A stretch of 8,402 bases of DNA, from assembly GCA_013697365.1 (NCBI GenBank), contig JACCXA010000244.1, positions 1 through 8,402 on the forward strand. Direction: 5' to 3'. This DNA is from Chthoniobacterales bacterium. Lineage in GTDB: Bacteria > Verrucomicrobiota > Verrucomicrobiia > Chthoniobacterales > UBA10450. Below the pieces are notes generated by a model, which saw only the letters and a program-made list of their open reading frames with translations, did not search any database and was not told the DNA's origin. This document shows, piece by piece, positions 1 through 6,696 of the stretch; positions within the stretch are counted from its first letter, which is position 1; each line of letters opens with the position of its first letter. The position numbers and the translations under genes were made by a program.

Positions 1-53
1 ATCGAGAAAAGGGCGGAGGAGACGACGAGGAAGAGTGAAAGCGTGGGAGTCAT
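1..53 (-). CDS. nuoK: NADH-quinone oxidoreductase subunit K, N-terminal fragment
   Basis: Partial gene: only the first 17 codons are inside the window and the frame is open at the left edge. Reading leftwards from ATG at 53 gives MTPTLSLFLVVSSALFS, a short hydrophilic start followed by the beginning of a hydrophobic helix, as in NuoK, a small three-helix proton-channel subunit of the complex I membrane arm. Position is the strongest argument: it follows nuoH and nuoJ on the same strand, where nuoK is expected. No purine-rich ribosome-binding site precedes the ATG. The start codon instead sits at the outer edge of a long inverted repeat that separates it from nuoJ by 172 bp, whereas nuoJ and nuoK usually abut. 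The fragment is too short for motif proof; the call rests mainly on context. Confidence 0.72.
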   Translation of the reverse strand, partial: MTPTLSLFLVVSSALFS

Positions 54-212
54 TCTGGGGAGCGCGTGCGCCCCGCACGCTGGCGATGGCGCCCCCGCCA
101 TCGCGAACTTTTTCTTTCATCCGCCATTACGTCTGATGGCTGCGCGCAGAGGCTTTTCGGCGAGGCGCCGAAAAGAGCGTGCGAGGCGCACGCGCTCCCC
201 AAGCAAAGAATG
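51..212. repeat. Nested inverted repeat between nuoJ and nuoK
   Basis: The outer arms are 57-81 and 176-200, 25 bp pairing with one mismatch. Beyond a 6-nt length difference, CATTCT (51-56) and AGAATG (207-212) extend the symmetry into the nuoK start codon. Inside are four perfect hairpins with 3-4 nt loops: 64-80 (7-bp stem), 83-104 (9-bp stem), 153-175 (10-bp stem) and 177-193 (7-bp stem). The first and last hairpins have identical stems. The element fills most of the nuoJ-nuoK spacer. This looks like a REP/BIME-type intergenic palindromic element. It could form a stable structure in the nuo mRNA that affects nuoK translation or mRNA decay; that function is inference. Confidence 0.85.
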
Positions 213-225
213 GCGCGCTGCAGCA

Positions 226-705
226 TCACCTCTTTTCCTCCATCACCAAGACGAGCGCGCCGATGAGCGCCGCGGTCAGCAGCAGCCCTACGCACTGCAG
301 CGGCCAGACATAGTCCGCCATTAAGACTTCGCCGATCCGTTTGACCGTGAGAACCTCAACGCCGCCTTCAGTGGAAGGGAGAGCCGTGCGAACGATCGCC
401 CACATTAATCCAGCGAAAACGGCGAAGGAGATCCCGACGCCGCCCCAACTGAAGCCAACTGCCTCCTCCTCCTCGCGCCGCGTCAGCAGGATGGTGAAGA
501 CGATCAGCACCGCGACCGCGCCGACGTAGACGAAGACCTGCACCAGCCCGACGAACTCCGCGCCGAGCAGGAAGTAAATCGCCGCGATTCCGAGAAAGGC
601 GACCACCAGGCAGAGCGCGGCGTGGATCAGCTTCGGGAGCGTGGCGGCGGCGAGCGCGCCCGCCAGGGTGATGATCGCGATGATCAAAAAAGCGGCGGGG
701 CTCAT
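226..705 (-). CDS. nuoJ: NADH-quinone oxidoreductase subunit J
   Basis: A 159-residue, very hydrophobic protein with five likely transmembrane helices, matching NuoJ, a membrane-arm subunit of complex I next to NuoH, NuoA and NuoK. The family-typical stretch is present: KLIHAALCLVVAFLGIAAIY (residues 25-44), then LLGAEFVGLVQVFVYVGAVA, the conserved third helix that carries the flexible bulge implicated in coupling quinone reduction to proton pumping. The C-terminus ends with a short charged tail (EEKR). The ATG start overlaps the nuoH stop as ATGA (705-702), which implies translational coupling and supports this start. Downstream, an inverted repeat separates it from nuoK. Length is within the family's usual range, and no damage is visible. 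Confidence 0.93.
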   Translation of the reverse strand: MSPAAFLIIAIITLAGALAAATLPKLIHAALCLVVAFLGIAAIYFLLGAEFVGLVQVFVYVGAVAVLIVFTILLTRREEEEAVGFSWGGVGISFAVFAGLMWAIVRTALPSTEGGVEVLTVKRIGEVLMADYVWPLQCVGLLLTAALIGALVLVMEEKR

Positions 706-1889
706 TCGGCGAAGCGATAGGTGCGAGGCGCGAATCTTTTACCGGTCTGGAGCACTTGCGATAATCCGAGATAGGCAGCGACGACGATCCCGAGGGACCA
801 GAGCCAGGCCGCCAGGCCGCGCGCCTGGTAATGCCAGATCGCGGCCGCGAAGAGGCACACAAAGGACATCGGAAGCATGAATTTCCAGGCGAAATTCATG
901 ACGTGATCCACCCGCATACGAGGCAGCGTTCCGCGTAACCAGACGAAGACAAAAAGCAGCAGACACAGTTTCCCGAAGAACCAGGCATACGATGGAACTA
1001 ATTGAAGCGCGGCAATCGGCGCATGCCAGCCGCCGAGAAACAGCGTGACGGCGAGACCGCTGACCGCGAACATGCCGAAGTATTCCGCGAGGAAGAAGGT
1101 CGCGTATTTGAATCCGGAATATTCCGTCATATGTCCGGCGACGATTTCCGATTCGCCTTCCGGGACGTCGAACGGTGTGCGGTTGGATTCGACGAGGCCT
1201 GAGACGAAGAACAAAAGGAAGGCTGCTGCGCCCCAGGGCGTGAAAGCGAACCAATGCGGCACGAGGCCGAGCAGGTAGCCGCTTTGCGCAGCGACAATCG
1301 CGTCGGGAGTGAGCGAGCCGACGACCATCACGACTGGGAGCACCGTGACCAGAAGCGGCAACTCGTAGCTCACCATCTGCGCTATGGCTCGCATTGCTCC
1401 AAGCATGGAAAACTTATTGTTGCTCCCCCACCCGGCCATGAAGACCGCGAGCTCCGTCGCCGAACCGACCGCAAAAAAAAACAGGATGCCGCCATCGATC
1501 GAGAACAGCGTCATGTTCCGCCCATAGGGGATAACGGCGAGAGCCAAGATTGTGGGCGCCGCCACCATGATAGGCGCGAGGAAGTGGACAACCTTGTCCG
1601 CGCGCAACGGCACAATGTCTTCCTTGATGAGGAGCTTGATGCCATCGGCGACCGGCTGGAGGAGGCCAAACGGTCCGACGCGGTTAGGCCCATAGCGGTT
1701 CTGGATGCGCGCCAAAATCTTCCGCTCCATTACGGACATGAGGGCGAAAAGCCCGAGGAAAACTCCGAGCATGCCGGAGATGCTGATCAGGCCTGAGGCG
1801 ATCTGCGTGATCCAATCCGGCGCGCCCGAAAACAGCGTAAGGAGCCATTGCTTGGCCGAGACGAAAATCTGGTCGAGAGCAATGAGCAC
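702..1889 (-). CDS. nuoH: NADH-quinone oxidoreductase subunit H
   Basis: A 395-residue integral membrane protein with about eight to nine helices. NuoH forms much of the quinone chamber and links the hydrophilic arm to the proton-pumping arm of complex I. Diagnostic motifs are visible: MERKILARIQNRYGPNRVGP (about residues 54-73) followed by GLLQPVADGIKLL, then MAGWGSNNKFSMLGAMRAIA near 151-170, then NRTPFDVPEGESEIVAG at 236-252 with the acidic loop lining the quinone site, and a C-terminal LPRMRVDHVMNFAWK. The proposed start is GTG at 1889, and no in-frame ATG lies close upstream. It gives a normal N-terminus, but no strong ribosome-binding site is seen, so the exact start is uncertain. It is the first gene of the leftward group, divergent from gdhA. 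Confidence 0.96.
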   Translation of the reverse strand: MLIALDQIFVSAKQWLLTLFSGAPDWITQIASGLISISGMLGVFLGLFALMSVMERKILARIQNRYGPNRVGPFGLLQPVADGIKLLIKEDIVPLRADKVVHFLAPIMVAAPTILALAVIPYGRNMTLFSIDGGILFFFAVGSATELAVFMAGWGSNNKFSMLGAMRAIAQMVSYELPLLVTVLPVVMVVGSLTPDAIVAAQSGYLLGLVPHWFAFTPWGAAAFLLFFVSGLVESNRTPFDVPEGESEIVAGHMTEYSGFKYATFFLAEYFGMFAVSGLAVTLFLGGWHAPIAALQLVPSYAWFFGKLCLLLFVFVWLRGTLPRMRVDHVMNFAWKFMLPMSFVCLFAAAIWHYQARGLAAWLWSLGIVVAAYLGLSQVLQTGKRFAPRTYRFAE

Positions 1890-1936
1890 CGCGATGAAGA
1901 AAAGCGATCCGGGTTTTTTAAAGCAAGGCGGAATCG

Positions 1937-1999
1937 CTGGAGCACGGCCGTCTCGGCTGGTGGATCAAAAGACAGCAGGCGGGGACGCCTGTGCTCCAG
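1937..1999. repeat. Imperfect inverted repeat in the nuoH-gdhA divergent spacer
   Basis: Arms CTGGAGCAC... (from 1937) and ...GTGCTCCAG (to 1999) are perfectly complementary over the outer 9 bp and match at 17 of the outer 21 positions. The right arm, read on the minus strand, contains AGGCG-TCCC-CGCCT, itself a small hairpin. The element lies in the 196-bp spacer (1890-2085) between divergent nuoH and gdhA, the only place where promoters for both groups could lie. I could not pick out convincing -35/-10 boxes there. The core AGCACAGGCxTC...GCCTG resembles the repeat between nuoB and nuoC, suggesting related elements. Confidence 0.7.
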
Positions 2000-2085
2000 A
2001 CGAAACTTTGTGCTTCGTTTTCGAGCGATGGCCGGACATACCGTAACAGTCCCGGTCAAAGCAGAGACAAGGCCTGACGTTTTAA

Positions 2086-3447
2086 GTGAACGAATACGTT
2101 TCAGAATTGATGGCCGATGTGAAGGCCAGGAATCCGGTCGAACCGGAGTTTCATCAGGCTGTCTTCGAGGTGGCCGAGTCGTTAACGCTCGTGCTCGATC
2201 GCCATCCTGAGTATCGCCGCGCCAAGATCCTCGAGCGTATCATCGAGCCGGAGCGCGTCGTCATATTCCGCGTAGCCTGGCAGGACGATGCAGGCGAACT
2301 GCACGTAAACCGCGGGTTTCGCATTCAGACGAACAGCGCGATCGGGCCGTATAAAGGCGGATTGCGTTTTCATCCATCGGTCAATCTCGGCATCCTGAAG
2401 TTCCTCGCCTTCGAGCAGGTGTTCAAAAACGCGTTGACCACCTTGCCGATGGGCGGCGGCAAAGGCGGCGCCGATTTCGATCCGAAAGGGAAGAGCGACA
2501 GCGAGGTGATGCGGTTTTGCCAGGCGTTTATGTGCGAATTGTTCCGGCACATCGGCCCGGATACGGACGTGCCGGCGGGAGACATCGGCGTCGGCGCGCG
2601 CGAGATCGGATATCTCTTCGGTATGTATAAACGGCTCCGGAACGAGTTCACCGGGGTGATGACGGGGAAGGGTTTGACGTGGGGTGGCTCCGTCATCCGG
2701 CCGGAGGCGACGGGCTATGGCGCCGTTTATTTCGCGGCGGAGATGCTGAAAACGCGGAAGCAGGATCTGGCGGGCAAGACTTGCCTGGTCTCGGGCAGTG
2801 GCAATGTCGCGCAGTATACGGTCGATAAACTGATCTCGTTAGGCGCGCGGGCGGTCACGCTCTCGGATTCCGCCGGCTACATCTATGACGAGGCAGGGAT
2901 CGACCGTGAGAAGCTGGCCTTTGTCATGGATCTCAAGAACAGGCAGCGCGGACGGATCTCAGATTACGCCGACAAGTTCAAAGGCTCCGTTTATACCTCG
3001 ATCGATCCCGCGCTCGACCATAATCCGCTTTGGAATCACAAGGCGGATTGCGCTTTTCCAAGCGCGACGCAGAATGAGATCAACGAGAAGGACGCCGCAA
3101 ATCTTCTGCGGAACGGCGTCTACGTGGTCTCAGAAGGGGCCAACATGCCGACCTCGGTCGCCGGCGTAGAACAGTTTCTGGAAGCGAAGATTCTTTTCGG
3201 GCCGGGCAAGGCGGCGAACGCAGGCGGCGTTGCTACTTCGGGGCTGGAGATGGCGCAAAACAGCATGCGCATTTCCTGGACGCGCGAGGAAGTAGACGCG
3301 CGGCTGTTTAACATTATGAGGACCATTCACGAAGTCTGCCACGGGACGGCAGAGAAATACGGCACCCCGGGAAACTACGTGAACGGGGCGAACATTGCAG
3401 GCTTCCTGAAAGTGGCGAACGCGATGGTCGACCAGGGCGTGGTGTAA
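2086..3447 (+). CDS. gdhA: NADP-type glutamate dehydrogenase
   Basis: Cytoplasmic enzyme interconverting 2-oxoglutarate plus ammonium and glutamate; probably NADPH-linked and assimilatory, judged from its close resemblance to E. coli GdhA. It has 453 residues against 447 in E. coli and is collinear with it throughout. Visible motifs are GPYKGG with K90, FKNALTTLPMGGGKGG with K114 and catalytic K126, PAGDIG with catalytic D166, the Rossmann fingerprint SGSGNVAQ near 236-243, and AGGVATSGLEMAQN near the C-terminus. The GTG start at 2086 gives an N-terminus that aligns with E. coli; the ATG at 2110 is an alternative eight codons in. No clear ribosome-binding site is seen. The gene sits inside the complex I region, which is unusual. 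It is flanked on both sides by repeat-bearing spacers and has no visible defect. Cofactor preference cannot be proven from sequence alone. Confidence 0.96.
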   Translation: MNEYVSELMADVKARNPVEPEFHQAVFEVAESLTLVLDRHPEYRRAKILERIIEPERVVIFRVAWQDDAGELHVNRGFRIQTNSAIGPYKGGLRFHPSVNLGILKFLAFEQVFKNALTTLPMGGGKGGADFDPKGKSDSEVMRFCQAFMCELFRHIGPDTDVPAGDIGVGAREIGYLFGMYKRLRNEFTGVMTGKGLTWGGSVIRPEATGYGAVYFAAEMLKTRKQDLAGKTCLVSGSGNVAQYTVDKLISLGARAVTLSDSAGYIYDEAGIDREKLAFVMDLKNRQRGRISDYADKFKGSVYTSIDPALDHNPLWNHKADCAFPSATQNEINEKDAANLLRNGVYVVSEGANMPTSVAGVEQFLEAKILFGPGKAANAGGVATSGLEMAQNSMRISWTREEVDARLFNIMRTIHEVCHGTAEKYGTPGNYVNGANIAGFLKVANAMVDQGVV

Positions 3448-3478
3448 ACGGAAGCGTCACGCCTTTGATGAAGAAATC

Positions 3479-3567
3479 ATTAGCCAGAGATGAACACGGA
3501 TTCGCCCAGATGAAGAAAGACACGACCTTCCTCATCCGTGTTTCCTCTGTGTTAATCCGTGGCTAAT
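3479..3567. repeat. Imperfect inverted repeat between gdhA and nuoA (GCCACGGATTAACAC family)
   Basis: Left end ATTAGCCA (3479-3486) pairs with TGGCTAAT (3560-3567). The arms continue as AGATGAACACGGAT on the left and, on the minus strand, as GCCACGGATTAACAC... on the right, with several mismatches and indels. The 28-nt segment 3536-3563 read on the minus strand matches 26 of 28 positions with 5427-5454 in the nuoC-nuoD spacer, so the two are copies of one family. It fills most of the 136-bp gap between gdhA and nuoA and leaves little room for a separate nuoA promoter. Confidence 0.8.
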
Positions 3568-3583
3568 TGAATCCTTCCGACCA

Positions 3584-3967
3584 ATGGAGGCACCGAGTCC
3601 CTACTTTTTCCTGGTCATTCTGTGCGGAGTGGCGCTGATCTTTCCGCTTGGACCTTTGGCCTTGGCCTGGATGTGGCGGCGCTTTGTGCAACCTCCACGG
3701 CCCGGGCCGGCAAAGAACGCGACGTATGAATGCGGGATTGAATCGCTCGGCGAAGCCAGGGTGCAGTTCCAATCGCAGTATTATCTCTACTGCATCATCT
3801 TTTTGATCTTCGACGTGGAAGCTATCTTCCTGATCCCATTCGCGGTGGCGTTCACCGGCCTGCCCGTTGGCGCCTTTATCGCCATGCTCGTGTTTGTCTT
3901 GCTCCTGATGGAGGGACTGGTTTGGGCGTGGAGCAAAGGGTGCCTGGACTGGGCCAGGACACGATGA
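3584..3967 (+). CDS. nuoA: NADH-quinone oxidoreductase subunit A
   Basis: A 127-residue membrane subunit of complex I with three predicted helices, at about residues 7-31, 67-90 and 95-115. The signature loop between helices 1 and 2 is intact: NATYECGIESLGEA, including Cys50 of the conserved YECG. It is followed by VQFQSQYYLYCIIFLIFDVE with the conserved acidic residues D77 and E79 at the start of helix 2. This loop contributes to the quinone-binding region together with NuoH and NuoD. Length is normal. The stop overlaps the nuoB start as ATGA, implying coupled translation. No convincing ribosome-binding site precedes the ATG; a repeat ends 16 bp upstream. Confidence 0.96.
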   Translation: MEAPSPYFFLVILCGVALIFPLGPLALAWMWRRFVQPPRPGPAKNATYECGIESLGEARVQFQSQYYLYCIIFLIFDVEAIFLIPFAVAFTGLPVGAFIAMLVFVLLLMEGLVWAWSKGCLDWARTR

Positions 3968-4587
3968 GCGAAGGCGTTGACGAGGGGCTGCGGAGTGAGC
4001 TCCAGAAACAGGGCATCTGGGTGACTTCAACCCAGGAGCTTTACAACTGGAGTCGGCGCAATTCGATCTGGCCGCTGCAGTTTGGTCTCGCCTGTTGCGC
4101 AATCGAGATGATCGCGACGGCGGCTTCGAAGTATGATCTGGCGCGGTTCGGCGGCGAAGTCTTCCGGCCATCGCCGCGGCAGGCGGATCTCATGATCGTC
4201 GCCGGCACGGTCACAAAGAAAATGGCGCCGCAAATCGTGCGGCTCTACAACCAAATGCCCGATCCGAAATACGTCATCTCGATGGGCGCTTGCGCGATTT
4301 CCGGCGGGCCATTTAAGCAGGGTTATAATGTTTTGAAAGGCGTGGATCGGTTCATCCCCGTCGACGTTTATATCCCGGGCTGTCCGCCGCGGCCGGAGGC
4401 GTTGTTGCACGCCTTTATGGAACTGCAGCGCAAGATTGATGGTCAAAAGCTGACCGGCGCCGGAAAGTCGGATCATCTGGATGCGAGCAAACCGAGCGAG
4501 TTTCCAGTGCCAGCTTTTGGCGCGCATGACCTGGAGCCACCGAGCAATCCAGACCTCTTCCATCCGCCGGAATTCCAGCGTTCATGA
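3964..4587 (+). CDS. nuoB: NADH-quinone oxidoreductase subunit B
   Basis: A 207-residue iron-sulfur subunit of the complex I connecting arm that holds cluster N2, the last electron carrier before quinone. All four cluster ligands are present: adjacent Cys44 and Cys45 in GLACCAIEM, Cys110 in SMGACAISGG and Cys140 in IPGCPPRPE. The segment RFGGEVFRPSPRQADLMIVA (61-80) is family-typical. The ATG at 3964 overlaps the nuoA stop in ATGA. An in-frame ATG at 3922 lies inside nuoA and is rejected. The tail after residue 165 is proline-rich, low in conservation and somewhat longer than in minimal NuoB proteins, which is common. The next gene, nuoC, is separated by a 170-bp spacer with a large palindrome. 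Confidence 0.97.
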   Translation: MSEGVDEGLRSELQKQGIWVTSTQELYNWSRRNSIWPLQFGLACCAIEMIATAASKYDLARFGGEVFRPSPRQADLMIVAGTVTKKMAPQIVRLYNQMPDPKYVISMGACAISGGPFKQGYNVLKGVDRFIPVDVYIPGCPPRPEALLHAFMELQRKIDGQKLTGAGKSDHLDASKPSEFPVPAFGAHDLEPPSNPDLFHPPEFQRS

Positions 4588-4611
4588 TTGTGGAGCACGC
4601 GCAAAACCTCC

Positions 4612-4738
4612 GTAGCACAGGCATCTTGCCTGTGGGGACACCGGGCGTCTGGCCCGGTGAGATTTGGTGGCATGTTGAAATGATGGTCCTCACCGAACAA
4701 GATGCCCGGTGTGCCCACAGGTGGGATGCCTGTGCTAC
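4612..4738. repeat. Long inverted repeat with nested hairpins between nuoB and nuoC
   Basis: Arms of 50 nt (4612-4661 and 4689-4738) are complementary at 42 of 50 positions around a 27-nt loop. The left arm alone folds into two perfect hairpins, 4617-4633 (7-bp stem, TCT loop) and 4639-4659 (8-bp stem, GTCTG loop). In the right arm the corresponding hairpins survive with G-T pairs or shorter stems. The outer sequence GTAGCACAGGCATC...GCCTGTG resembles the core of the nuoH-gdhA repeat. The element occupies nearly the whole spacer, so the nuoA-nuoI transcript, if continuous, would carry a large stem-loop here. Confidence 0.88.
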
Positions 4739-4757
4739 CCACTTCTTCAGGTAGCGG

Positions 4758-5420
4758 ATGGAGTCGCTCGAGGAAATCAAGGCCCGTGCGGAATTGGCTG
4801 TTCCCGGTGCGCGCATCGAGATCATCCTGAATCCGAGCCCAGCGCAGCAGCCCTCTTTGTTACTGGATAACGCCCACGCTCCGGCGGTCGCGCGGTTCCT
4901 GCGCGATGATCCGGCCCTCCGCCTCGACCACTGTTCGAACGTCACCGGCGTCGATTGGCTGGAGCGCACCATCTCGAAAAAGGTGAAGGTGAAGACGGTT
5001 GTCGAGGGCGAAGAGAAGGAGATCGATGAGACGCAAGTGGAATCTTTCCCCGGATATCTCGAAGCGGTTTATCACCTCTATTCGATGACGCTCAAACATG
5101 GTCCGGTGATCATCCGCCTACGCACCGCTGATCGCGGGGACGGCGCGCGCCTGCCATCGCTCACTACAATTTACCGGAGCGCGGAGTTTCAGGAGCGGGA
5201 GATCTACGATCTCTATGGCATCCATTTCGAAGGACATCCTGATCTGCGCCGGATCCTGATGTGGGATGAGTTTACCGATCATCCGATGCGGAAAGACTAC
5301 CGCGAGCCGGACGACTACGAGTACGAGCCGACGCCGCACGATGATGTGCTGGAGAAAGCGAAACAACACTCTCAACCGCGGCCCTCGATCGACGGCGCTG
5401 AGTCTATCACTCCTGCATGA
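4758..5420 (+). CDS. nuoC: NADH-quinone oxidoreductase subunit C
   Basis: A 220-residue soluble subunit (30-kDa type) of the complex I connecting arm, which packs against NuoD and NuoB and carries no cofactor. The family signature is clear: YRSAEFQEREIYDLYGIHFE (139-158), then GHPDLRRILM and DHPMRKDY. The N-terminal half shows the expected DHCSNVTGVDW segment. A highly charged stretch at 73-94 (alternating Lys/Val, then Glu-rich) appears as an insertion in a beta-hairpin region before the conserved FPGYLEAVYHLYS. It is a separate gene, not fused to nuoD as in E. coli. The ATG at 4758 has a weak AGG six bases upstream. The stop at 5418-5420 lies just before another repeat. Confidence 0.95.
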   Translation: MESLEEIKARAELAVPGARIEIILNPSPAQQPSLLLDNAHAPAVARFLRDDPALRLDHCSNVTGVDWLERTISKKVKVKTVVEGEEKEIDETQVESFPGYLEAVYHLYSMTLKHGPVIIRLRTADRGDGARLPSLTTIYRSAEFQEREIYDLYGIHFEGHPDLRRILMWDEFTDHPMRKDYREPDDYEYEPTPHDDVLEKAKQHSQPRPSIDGAESITPA

Positions 5421-5426
5421 ATCTGA

Positions 5427-5515
5427 GCCACGGATTAACACGGATGAAACACGGGTGGCGGAAGCGCTTTCGTCGCTCCTCTCTTTATCCGTGTCCATCC
5501 CTGTTCATCCGTGGC
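5427..5515. repeat. Inverted repeat between nuoC and nuoD (GCCACGGATTAACAC family)
   Basis: Arms 5427-5454 and 5489-5515 begin and end with GCCACGGAT / ATCCGTGGC and pair over 27-28 nt with a few mismatches and one 1-nt bulge. The loop contains a short palindrome, AAGCGCTT (5462-5469). It is the second copy of the family also found between gdhA and nuoA. The spacer is 118 bp. The reading frame of nuoD happens to stay open upstream through this element, which would add a spurious peptide beginning ...RINTDE to the protein if the first in-frame start were used. Confidence 0.88.
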
Positions 5516-5538
5516 AAATTCGAAACGCTTCGAGGCAA

Positions 5539-6696
5539 ATGAGCGTCGGCTTTCACGAACTAGCCGAAGCGCCACCGCCGATGACTTCACGGCTCGATGG
5601 CGAGCTGCTCGAGATCTCGATGGGGCCGCAGCACCCGTCCACGCATGGGGTATTCCGGATGAACGTGGCACTTGATGGTGAGACTGTGGTCAAACTCAAG
5701 CCGGTCTTCGGCTATCTGCATCGCAACCACGAGAAGATCGGTGAGACCACGAGCTATCTCGGCTCTATGCCTTACACCGATCGGCTCGATTACTTTTGCT
5801 CGATGACCAACAACTGGGCTTACGCGCTCAGTGTCGAGAAACTGGCGGGCATCGAAGTCCCCGAGCGCGCCGAGTATCTGCGCGTTGTTCTGGCGGAACT
5901 AACGCGGCTGCAGAATCACACTTCGCTGCTCGGATTCCTGCTCAGCGACATGGGGGCGTGGGGCACACCGCTCATGTACGCTTTCCGCGAGCGCGAAAAA
6001 ATTCTCGATCTCTTCGAGTCACTCTCCGGCTCACGCATGATGTGCGATTACATGCGTTTCGGTGGATGCCGCGTCGATGCAGGGCCAGACTGGATGGAAC
6101 GCGCGCGGAAAGTCGTGGATGCCTACCCGCGCTTTCTCGATGAGTTCGAAAAGCTCGTCGTCTCGAATGAAATCCTGATCGCGCGCACGCAGGAAATCGG
6201 AAAACTTTCGGCCGAGCTGGCGATCAATGCCGGCATCACAGGACCGATGCTGCGCGCTTCCGGCGTAAACTACGATTTGCGCAAAGTGGACGGCTACGGA
6301 TTTTATCCGCGCTTCAAGTTTCGCGTCCCGCTCGGCGATCACGGCGACTGTTACGATCGGCTGATGATGCGCGCGCTCGAAATGCGCGAGAGCCTCGACA
6401 TCTTGAAACAAGCCTTCGAGCAGATTCAGCCCGGGCCCGTCATGAACCCGAAGGTGAAGATCCGCGCCTTCAAACCACCCATCGGGGAAGCGTACGGCCG
6501 TATTGAAGGACCAAAGGGCGAGCTCGGTTTCTACCTAATCAGCGACGGCGGCGCGCGTCCGTATCGCTATCGAGTGCGACCGCCGAGTTTCATAAACCTG
6601 ACTGTCCTCGAAGACATGTGCCTGGGCCACACGGTTGCTGACGTAATGGTTATCCTTGGCAGCATCGACATCGTCATGGGAGAAGTAGATCGATGA
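5539..6696 (+). CDS. nuoD: NADH-quinone oxidoreductase subunit D
   Basis: A 385-residue subunit of the 49-kDa family, evolutionarily related to the large subunit of NiFe hydrogenases, which forms the quinone site next to cluster N2 of NuoB. The quinone-site loop GPQHPSTHG is at 29-37 with His32 and His36. YLHRNHEKIGE (59-69) and PYTDRLDY (78-85, with the conserved Tyr79) follow. The C-terminus ends in the family-typical ILGSIDIVMGEVDR. The ATG at 5539 was chosen because it lies just after the repeat and gives a normal-length protein; GAGG at 5532-5535 is a rather close ribosome-binding site. ATG at 5581 is an alternative. The much longer upstream frame is rejected. The stop overlaps nuoI as ATGA. 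Confidence 0.95.
   Translation: MSVGFHELAEAPPPMTSRLDGELLEISMGPQHPSTHGVFRMNVALDGETVVKLKPVFGYLHRNHEKIGETTSYLGSMPYTDRLDYFCSMTNNWAYALSVEKLAGIEVPERAEYLRVVLAELTRLQNHTSLLGFLLSDMGAWGTPLMYAFREREKILDLFESLSGSRMMCDYMRFGGCRVDAGPDWMERARKVVDAYPRFLDEFEKLVVSNEILIARTQEIGKLSAELAINAGITGPMLRASGVNYDLRKVDGYGFYPRFKFRVPLGDHGDCYDRLMMRALEMRESLDILKQAFEQIQPGPVMNPKVKIRAFKPPIGEAYGRIEGPKGELGFYLISDGGARPYRYRVRPPSFINLTVLEDMCLGHTVADVMVILGSIDIVMGEVDR

Noticed and set aside
51..212. CRISPR-like array or attachment site at the left palindrome
   Set aside because: The repeated units are inverted hairpins, not evenly spaced direct repeats, and there is no integrase or cas gene.
1254..1796. 180-codon plus-strand open frame opposite nuoH
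   Set aside because: It is an antisense shadow of a strongly conserved gene; its composition is Arg/His/Glu-rich as expected from the reverse of a membrane-protein coding sequence.
2000..2085. Sigma-70-type promoter for gdhA
   Set aside because: A TTGTGC hexamer is present but no acceptable -10 box lies at the right spacing, so it is not reported as a feature.
1890..3583. gdhA as a recently transferred or mobile gene
   Set aside because: It is flanked by repeats, but codon use and composition look like its neighbours and no transposase, integrase or target duplication is visible.
3922..3963. Earlier in-frame start for nuoB
   Set aside because: It lies within nuoA and adds 14 residues; the ATGA overlap at 3964 is the same coupling seen at the other tight junctions.
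4027..4563. 178-codon minus-strand open frame opposite nuoB
   Set aside because: It is antisense to the conserved nuoB with no recognisable domain; a G+C-rich shadow frame.
5266..5538. Possible 91-residue N-terminal extension of nuoD starting inside nuoC
   Set aside because: The frame is open by chance through the end of nuoC and the intergenic repeat. The extension reads as repeat-derived sequence (RINTDE...) and is not part of the NuoD family; ATG at 5539 gives a normal protein.
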